DNA of 25,391 bases from a virus. The position numbers were made by a program, and so were the translations under genes. This document shows, piece after piece, positions 21,528 through 25,391 of this stretch. How positions within the stretch are numbered: position 1 is the first letter of the stretch; each line of letters opens with the position of its first letter. A model generated the notes under the pieces. The model was not told the DNA's origin. It made no database searches and was given only the letters and a program-made list of their open reading frames with translations. The stretch is from IMG/VR virus record IMGVR_UViG_3300050016_000038, positions 1-25,391 of that record; one strand, given 5' to 3'.

Positions 21528-21977
21528 ATGACCCAATACGTGCTCCTCTCGCCCGATACGACAAAGGTCGCGACGTGGTTCGCCGGCCCGCAAGAAGGCC
21601 AGGACAACTACGCCGAGATCGAAGACACGGACGCCCGCTATCTCGCGTATGAGGTGATGCATGCGGCACCAGCGGCCTATGCTTCAGCGGTCGCGGCGGG
21701 GTGTCAGATCGTCTCGACCGGTACACCGTCGATCTCCGGTACATACGGGATCGGTTCCCAGGACGAAATCAACCTCAACAGCCTCCAGGCCGGCATCGCC
21801 GCCAGCGCTCCGTGGTTGGGCGGCTATCGTGATATCGCGGGGGCAAAGCACACGATGACCGCCCCGCAGTTCACCGCCATTGCGACGGCGATCCTGGGGT
21901 ATGTCGAGGCGCTCGACGAGTGGTACGCCGGAGGGTGCGTGGGTTCGGCGCCAGCTCAGCCCGTGACTATAAGTTAA
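21528..21977 (+). CDS. DUF4376-like tail fibre assembly/accessory protein
   Basis: This 149-residue protein starts at ATG 21528 behind AAAGG. The C-terminal half fits DUF4376: 'IVSTGTPSISGTYGIGSQDEINLNSLQAGIAA...PW', then 'HTMTAPQFTAIATAILGYVEALDEWYAG'. Proteins with this domain lie right after fibre genes in many phages and are thought to help fibre folding or to be part of the fibre. The N-terminal half is short, with beta strands (MTQYVLLSPDTTKVATWFAG). It has one Cys in the domain and one near the end (GGCVGSAP). Position after the fibre gene supports the call; the exact role is not known. Confidence 0.8.
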   Translation: MTQYVLLSPDTTKVATWFAGPQEGQDNYAEIEDTDARYLAYEVMHAAPAAYASAVAAGCQIVSTGTPSISGTYGIGSQDEINLNSLQAGIAASAPWLGGYRDIAGAKHTMTAPQFTAIATAILGYVEALDEWYAGGCVGSAPAQPVTIS

Positions 21978-21978
21978 A

Positions 21979-22380
21979 GTGCTCCTGCTGATGTCTTCGG
22001 TGTCGCCGGGTGGGGCTGACATCCCGCAGGGACATTGGTTTCCCTACACGCCGAGCGTGCGTACCGGGGCCGGGGTGCTGGGGGCCTTCACCGCGACCGG
22101 AATGTACGCGCAGGTCGGCGAGACTGTCTTCTTCCAGGCGCGCCTCGCGATCGCCGACAACGGCAACGCTGGGGTTTCAGTGATCCTGGGTTTGCCGCTT
22201 CCGGGAACTGGTGACGACATGGTGTTCCCCGGTCGGGCCCGCAGCATCAGCGGGAAGATGCTGCAATGCATGGTCGGCAGTCCGACCGAGATGGTCGTCG
22301 TCGACTACGCCAATCGCTACCCGGGACAGAGCGGTGAGGTCCTGGCTGTCGGCGGGTTCTATCCGACGAAGATCGGCTGA
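21979..22380 (+). CDS. Small fibre-tip or receptor-binding-like protein
   Basis: This protein has 133 residues from GTG 21979, or 129 from ATG 21991; neither start has a clear ribosome site, and translation is probably coupled to the previous gene, whose stop is one base away. The sequence 'GHWFPYTPSVRTGAGVLGAFTATGMYAQVGETVFFQARLAIADNGNAGVSVILGLPLPG' fits the small beta-sandwich common at the C-terminal end of tail fibres ('W..YTPt......G....sG.Y...G..v.f...'). Here it stands as its own gene, so it could be a separate fibre tip or a virion surface protein. It ends in AVGGFYPTKIG. No signal peptide is visible once the start is set. The fold suggestion is by pattern only. Confidence 0.75.
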   Translation: MLLLMSSVSPGGADIPQGHWFPYTPSVRTGAGVLGAFTATGMYAQVGETVFFQARLAIADNGNAGVSVILGLPLPGTGDDMVFPGRARSISGKMLQCMVGSPTEMVVVDYANRYPGQSGEVLAVGGFYPTKIG

Positions 22381-22381
22381 A

Positions 22382-22726
22382 ATGCTGGGACGATTGACCC
22401 GTCACGAGGAAGAGGATCGCGCGCAGTTCAAGCGGGTGCGAAAGGATATTCGTGCCGTCGTCGAGAAGCTCGACGATCACGCCGTAAAGGCCGAGGCGGC
22501 GGTAAATGCGGCAGCTGATACAGCCGCAGCGGCGGTCAAGGAAGCGGCTGAAGAGCAGACGCAAGCCCTGGCTGCATCGACCGCGATACGCGAGCAACAG
22601 CACGCCCAGAACCGGGCTGACATCGCGAGCCTGAAGCGGATCATCTATTACGCGACAGGCGGCGCGGCTGTGCTTCTGTTCATCGCGAAAGAAGTGATCT
22701 TGCCGCTGCTCGTCCACGCTCCGTAA
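22382..22726 (+). CDS. Coiled-coil protein with C-terminal membrane anchor (XhlA-like)
   Basis: This 114-residue protein starts at ATG 22382, one base after the previous stop; a longer upstream reading would overlap the previous gene and is unlikely. Residues 5-85 are charged and Ala-rich heptads (KRVRKDIRAVVEKLDDHAVKAEAAVNAAADTAAAAVKEA), predicted coiled coil. Residues about 87-110 (IIYYATGGAAVLLFIAKEVILPLL) form one membrane helix. This layout resembles XhlA-type and other lysis-helper proteins that sit beside holins. It is the first gene of the lysis region. A structural or fibre role is less likely. The function is inferred only from layout and position. Confidence 0.72.
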   Translation: MLGRLTRHEEEDRAQFKRVRKDIRAVVEKLDDHAVKAEAAVNAAADTAAAAVKEAAEEQTQALAASTAIREQQHAQNRADIASLKRIIYYATGGAAVLLFIAKEVILPLLVHAP

Positions 22727-22742
22727 AAGGGGAGAAATTCCG

Positions 22743-22901
22743 ATGGGTTTGATACTTCTGATCGTCGTCGTGCTGATCGTAGTCGGAGGATTTGGCGGAG
22801 GGTATTACGGCGGTTGGGGAACGCACGGCTATTACGGCGGCGGTATCGGCCTGGTCCTCCTGCTCGTACTGCTGCTCTTCCTCTTCAGCGGCAGGCTCTA
22901 G
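22743..22901 (+). CDS. DUF3309-type 52-residue membrane protein, holin candidate
   Basis: ATG 22743 follows a strong AGGGGAGA site, and the frame ends at TAG 22899-22901. The 52-residue product has a hydrophobic segment (LILLIVVVLIVV, residues 3-14), a Gly/Tyr/Trp-rich loop (GGYYGGWGTHGYYGGG), and a second hydrophobic segment (GLVLLLVLLLFLF) before GRL. This fits DUF3309, small proteins common in alphaproteobacteria, with the opening MGLILLI and the closing 'GLGLVL.....L..GRL'. Two membrane segments with a short loop and a place between two anchored proteins before the endolysin also suit a small class II-like holin. The family call is fairly firm; the holin role is inference. Confidence 0.75.
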   Translation: MGLILLIVVVLIVVGGFGGGYYGGWGTHGYYGGGIGLVLLLVLLLFLFSGRL

Positions 22902-22905
22902 TGCA

Positions 22906-23439
22906 ATGCCCCCTTTTGAATTTCATCACCACTATCACTTTGGGCCGGACCCCGAGGTCTTGCGCCGGCTCGATGCGATTGACCAAAAGCAAGACCTCAT
23001 CCTGGACTTACTGCGCCGTCCGCGGGGCATAAGTCTGGGTGCTCCTGTAACGACCGATCTAGAAGGAAATGTCATTATGACTGCATTCGCGACCAACCTG
23101 CTTGTCTACTTCCCCATCAAGGTCAACGGCGTTGCGCCGCCTGCGGTCGACACGTTCTCAGCGGCACCGAGCGATCCATCAATGCCGTTCACGACTTCGA
23201 TTGGTGTCACCCCCGGTACGGGGCCAGATGCTGGACTGCCGGCCGTCGTGGCAGCGGCAACGACGTTGGCCGGCGCGCCCAGCCTGAGCTTCGTAACCAA
23301 CGACGGTCAGGGCGACCTCCCGGTGACCGATACGTTCGATTTCGTCGCGCCTGTGGCGCCGCCTCCGCCTCCGGGCCAGATCAGCATCGACGATGCCGGC
23401 GTTCAGACCCAGGCAAATCCGTCACCGCCGATTGTCTAG
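22906..23439 (+). CDS. Protein of unknown role with His-rich start and beta-rich body
   Basis: This protein has 177 residues from ATG 22906. The opening FEFHHHYHFGPDPEVLRRLDAIDQKQDLILDLL shows a His-rich tip, then one coiled-coil helix. The body (about 60-150) is beta-rich, Ala/Pro/Thr-rich and Ig-like in outline (LLVYFPIKVNGVAPPAVDTF, TDTFDFVAPV). It ends in a Pro-rich tail. ATG 23077, behind GAAGGAAA, could give a second protein of 120 residues holding only the body, so this may be two overlapping products or two genes fused. Position between the holin candidate and the terminator suggests a late virion or lysis accessory protein. No family is recognised. Confidence 0.65.
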   Translation: MPPFEFHHHYHFGPDPEVLRRLDAIDQKQDLILDLLRRPRGISLGAPVTTDLEGNVIMTAFATNLLVYFPIKVNGVAPPAVDTFSAAPSDPSMPFTTSIGVTPGTGPDAGLPAVVAAATTLAGAPSLSFVTNDGQGDLPVTDTFDFVAPVAPPPPPGQISIDDAGVQTQANPSPPIV

Positions 23440-23468
23440 GCAATCGATTAGCTGAGCGAGGATATCGT

Positions 23469-23499
23469 CCCGGCCCCTTCGGGGGCCGGGGCGCTTTCG
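23469..23499 (+). terminator. Strong UUCG hairpin terminator
   Basis: A perfect 9-bp stem CCCGGCCCC/GGGGCCGGG (23469-23477, 23482-23490) is capped by the very stable TTCG tetraloop and followed by GCGCTTTCG, a poor T run. It lies 29 nt after the stop of the gene at 22906 and 30 nt before the next gene, so it is most likely a terminator or an RNA-end stabilizer. Confidence 0.65.
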
Positions 23500-23521
23500 T
23501 CAACTACACGGAGGGTAGGGA

Positions 23522-24175
23522 ATGGCTGAAACCGTACCGGCTCGCCCTCGTGACATCATTCCATCGCCTGATCCGAGTACGCTTACGACTGAGCAGCTTC
23601 ACGATATGGAGCGGCAGCTTCGGCGGGAAATTGAGTGCGCTGCCGAGATAACGCAGGTTCGTCTCGATGGCATGGACAAAGCGATTGTCCTGTTCACTGA
23701 AAATCTGACGCGAGTTCCTACCGAAACCGATAAGCAGGTCAGCCACCTTAAAGAGCTTCACAACGAGAAGTTCGACAGCATTCAGAATCAGTTCGTCGAG
23801 CGCGATGAGCGAACCGAGCAGGCGGCGATTGCGACCAAGATCGCGGTCGATGCGGCGTTGCAGGCGCAGAAAGAAGCGGCTGGCGCGCAGAACGAATCGA
23901 ACGCCGCGGCCATCAGCAAGAGCGAGGTGGCGACGGCCAAGCAGATCGATAGCATCGTTGCCCTTCTCAACAGCAACAGCAACGCAATCAACGACAAGAT
24001 TGCAGTTCTTAATGGCCGGCTCGACCGCGGCGAGGGGGTGGATCGCGGCGCGCGAGAGACGCGCACCGATGCGCACATGTCGTCCGGGCAGATGATCGCA
24101 ACCATTGTCGCGTGCGCCGCCGTAGCCATGCTGGTCTTGGGTATCATCGAACTTGTGCTGAGAACGTCGCACTGA
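23522..24175 (+). CDS. Long coiled-coil protein with C-terminal membrane anchor
   Basis: This 217-residue protein starts at ATG 23522 behind GGAGGGTAGG. Residues about 20-185 are charged, with Glu, Lys, Gln and Ala heptads (EQLHDMERQLRREIECAAEI; FVERDERTEQAAIATKIAV; DAALQAQKEAAGAQNESNAAAISKSE), predicted long coiled coil. Residues about 189-212 (IATIVACAAVAMLVLGIIELVL) form one membrane helix, then RTSH. It lies between the terminator and the endolysin, in the lysis region. The build is the same as that of the smaller gene at 22382 (helical rod on a C-terminal anchor), so it may be a holin partner, a spanin-like rod or an anti-holin. No cleavable signal peptide is visible. The role is inferred. 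Confidence 0.75.
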   Translation: MAETVPARPRDIIPSPDPSTLTTEQLHDMERQLRREIECAAEITQVRLDGMDKAIVLFTENLTRVPTETDKQVSHLKELHNEKFDSIQNQFVERDERTEQAAIATKIAVDAALQAQKEAAGAQNESNAAAISKSEVATAKQIDSIVALLNSNSNAINDKIAVLNGRLDRGEGVDRGARETRTDAHMSSGQMIATIVACAAVAMLVLGIIELVLRTSH

Positions 24176-24240
24176 GACAAGACGGCATCCGTCGCCGCTT
24201 TACCGACGACCTGATCCGCACCGTAACCCGAGAGGACAAT

Positions 24241-25014
24241 ATGCCCGCGATAGACCTCGCGACCCGCATCACGCCCGCGATGATCCCTGCGATGAAGGCG
24301 GCGGGTATTGAGGCTGTCTGCCGCTATTTGTCAAACAGCCCGGCAAAGAACCTGTCGCTCGACGAGGCGAAGCTGCTGTCTGCCGCGGGGATTAAGTGCG
24401 TCGTCGTCTGGGAAGCCCAGGGAGACCGCTACAGCAACTTCACGCCGGGTCAGGGATTTACGGACGCAGAGCGGGCGGGTACCCAGGCTGCGGCGCTCAA
24501 TGTTCCGCCTCTCACAACGATCTATTTTGCGGTCGACTTCGATGCGTCAGGTGCTCAGATCGCCAGCGGTATTACCGATTATTTTCGTGCGGTCAGCGCC
24601 AAAGTCCTGCTGGCTGGTTATGGGGCCGGCGTCTATGGCAATGGTGCTGTTTGCGCGGCCATGCTCGACGCCAAGATAGCCGACAAAGCGTGGGTATGGG
24701 GAGCAGGCGGAACGAACGGCACGCAGGCTTTCATCGCCTCGAATCGCTGGTCAATCCGCCAGCATCCGACCGTCAATGAATTCGGCGCATCCGTCGATCC
24801 CGATGACGTGCAGGGTGACTATGGCGGCTGGCTGTTCGGCGGAACCGCAGCCGCGCCGGTCTTACTGGCATCCCCAGGGCCGGTTATCGCGATACCCGAA
24901 GCGAAGGCACTCCAGACGGCGCTCAAGGCTGCTGGGCGCTATGTTGGGCTGGTCGACAATGACTGGGGGCCGAGGTCTTCCGCTGCCCTGACGGCGTACT
25001 ACGCGGGGGTATGA
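24241..25014 (+). CDS. Endolysin, DUF1906 (GH25-like fold) with C-terminal wall-binding-like part
   Basis: This 257-residue protein starts at ATG 24241 behind GAGAGGA; an upstream in-frame ATG is not used because it would start inside the previous gene. The core (about 1-205) fits DUF1906: 'PAIDLATRITPAMIPAMKAAGIEAVCRYLSN', 'GIKCVVVWEAQGDRYSNFT' and 'TTIYFAVDFDASG' (with likely active Asp4, Glu58 area and Asp100 area), and 'AGYGAGVYGNGAV', 'RWSIRQHPTVNEFGASVDPDDVQGDYGGWL'. The last about 40 residues (AKALQTALKAAGRYVGLVDNDWGPRSSAALTAYYAGV) resemble a peptidoglycan-binding domain. No export signal is visible, so release through a holin is expected. The next gene starts directly after its stop. 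Confidence 0.87.
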   Translation: MPAIDLATRITPAMIPAMKAAGIEAVCRYLSNSPAKNLSLDEAKLLSAAGIKCVVVWEAQGDRYSNFTPGQGFTDAERAGTQAAALNVPPLTTIYFAVDFDASGAQIASGITDYFRAVSAKVLLAGYGAGVYGNGAVCAAMLDAKIADKAWVWGAGGTNGTQAFIASNRWSIRQHPTVNEFGASVDPDDVQGDYGGWLFGGTAAAPVLLASPGPVIAIPEAKALQTALKAAGRYVGLVDNDWGPRSSAALTAYYAGV

Positions 25015-25224
25015 ATGGCCCACTCGCAAGCCTGCTCGAGCTGCGCCGGCACCGGACTCACCGCACGCCAGCGCCGGAGTTTGGAGAACGGCACCCCCGA
25101 CGCGGCTGACATCATCGGTCAGGTGCCGGGCCTCTGCGAGAAATGCGGCGGTTCGGGCGCGATGCCGCTTGATCTGAAGACGGTGACCGAGAAGAAAGCA
25201 GGGTTCGCGGCCGACAGTTTTTAG
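25015..25224 (+). CDS. Small protein with two DnaJ-type CxxCxGxG knuckles
   Basis: ATG 25015 directly follows the endolysin stop (TGAATG). The 69-residue product has CSSCAGTG near its start and CEKCGGSG in the second half, the two knuckles that form one zinc centre in DnaJ proteins. The rest is short and mainly helical, ending in KAGFAADSF. It has no J-domain, so it is not a co-chaperone as such; it could bind an unfolded protein or RNA, or serve as a small regulator. Such stand-alone zinc modules are common in phages but mostly without known role. Translation is probably coupled to the endolysin. Confidence 0.75.
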   Translation: MAHSQACSSCAGTGLTARQRRSLENGTPDAADIIGQVPGLCEKCGGSGAMPLDLKTVTEKKAGFAADSF

Positions 25225-25267
25225 CGGCGATTTAAGCCCCGCTGACGCACGTAAGCCTCCGACCCTC

Positions 25268-25282
25268 CCGGAGTAGCTCCGG
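25268..25282. repeat. Inverted repeat in the last intergenic region
   Basis: CCGGAG/CTCCGG form a perfect 6-bp stem around TAG. A direct repeat of GACCCTC flanks it (25261 onward and again directly after the stem). The 120-nt gap 25225-25344 contains only this element, the terminator-like stem at 25304 and the ribosome site of the next gene. Its role is unclear: perhaps an mRNA stabilizer or an operator. Confidence 0.45.
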
Positions 25283-25303
25283 ACCCTCTTCATCGCACCA
25301 CAC

Positions 25304-25327
25304 GGCCCGCGCTCGCGGCCTTTCTTT
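25304..25327 (+). terminator. Probable intrinsic terminator after the lysis genes
   Basis: The stem GGCC, bulged C, GC / GC GGCC (25304-25310 and 25315-25320), with a short loop GCTC, is followed by TTTCTTT. It lies about 80 nt after the last lysis-region gene and before the gene at 25345. The T run is broken by one C, so it is moderate in strength. Confidence 0.5.
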
Positions 25328-25344
25328 CCTGTCTGAGGACACAC

Positions 25345-25391
25345 ATGAATAACAACCCGCAAATCGTCTTTGTGAAGTCCCTTTTCACCTC
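25345..25391 (+). CDS. 5' end of a forward gene, runs off the right edge
   Basis: ATG 25345 follows GAGGACACAC, a fair ribosome site, and the open frame reads MNNNPQIVFVKSLFT to the window edge. Only 15 residues are visible and no function can be assigned. It lies after a probable terminator, so it likely starts a new transcription unit. Confidence 0.55.
   Translation, partial: MNNNPQIVFVKSLFT

Noticed and set aside
22211-22381. Upstream extension of the coiled-coil gene at 22382
   Set aside because: It is a shadow of the previous gene's frame; the natural start is ATG 22382 one base after that gene's stop.
22792-22905. Upstream extension of the gene at 22906
   Set aside because: It is a shadow of the DUF3309-type gene at 22743, which has a strong ribosome site and a clear family pattern.
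24112-24240. Upstream in-frame start for the endolysin
   Set aside because: It would overlap the end of the previous gene in another frame and adds Arg-rich sequence; ATG 24241 has a good ribosome site and begins at the conserved PAIDLA block.
1-25391. tRNA genes, CRISPR arrays, insertion sequences, attachment sites, integrase, terminase and portal genes
   Set aside because: None could be supported by sequence in this window.

Overview
This window is a stretch of a tailed-phage genome or prophage from a GC-rich host. The codon and base composition (roughly 60-65% GC), the DUF3309-type small membrane protein and the style of the small proteins suggest an alphaproteobacterium, possibly of the Rhizobiales type; this is an inference. 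It holds the head, contractile-tail, tail-fibre and lysis regions. No integrase, repressor, replication, terminase or portal gene is visible, so the packaging genes probably lie outside the left edge.

Head (1-7392): a reverse-strand gene begins at 40 and runs off the left edge. Then, on the forward strand, come a hypothetical protein, an HK97-type prohead protease with a long unusual C-terminal extension, an intrinsic terminator, the HK97-fold major capsid protein, a probable decoration or minor virion protein, a LamG/concanavalin-like protein, another small virion protein, a gp6-like head-tail connector, a 52-residue mini-gene, a head-closure protein, a Cys-rich small protein and an HK97 gp10-like neck/tail-completion protein.

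Tail (7659-20300): the module is Mu-like and contractile. It runs tail terminator, DUF2635 protein, sheath, tube, a DNA-circularization (gpN-like) protein split into two genes, gp44-like hub, gp45-like spike, a tail assembly chaperone with a textbook -1 frameshift site, a tape measure carrying an internal lambda-R-like lysozyme domain, gp46, gp47 (baseplate J-like) and gp48 (DUF2313). The chaperone and tape measure sit after the spike, not between tube and gpN as in Mu. An HK97-type head joined to a Mu-type tail recalls phage SfV.

Adsorption and lysis (20313-25224): a tail fibre, a DUF4376-like fibre-assembly protein, a small beta-rich receptor-binding-like protein, two coiled-coil proteins with C-terminal membrane anchors, a 52-residue two-hydrophobic-segment DUF3309-type protein (holin candidate), a proline-rich protein of unknown role, a DUF1906 endolysin and a small protein with two DnaJ-type CxxCxGxG knuckles.

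The features most worth a second look are these. (1) A repeated 5' leader with covarying hairpins stands before exactly three genes: capsid, decoration-like protein and sheath. (2) The chaperone has a complete -1 frameshift signal. (3) A shared beta-rich segment occurs in the tail terminator and as an insertion in the sheath. (4) Four reverse-strand genes each have their own ribosome binding site, and three are wedged into the tail module like morons.
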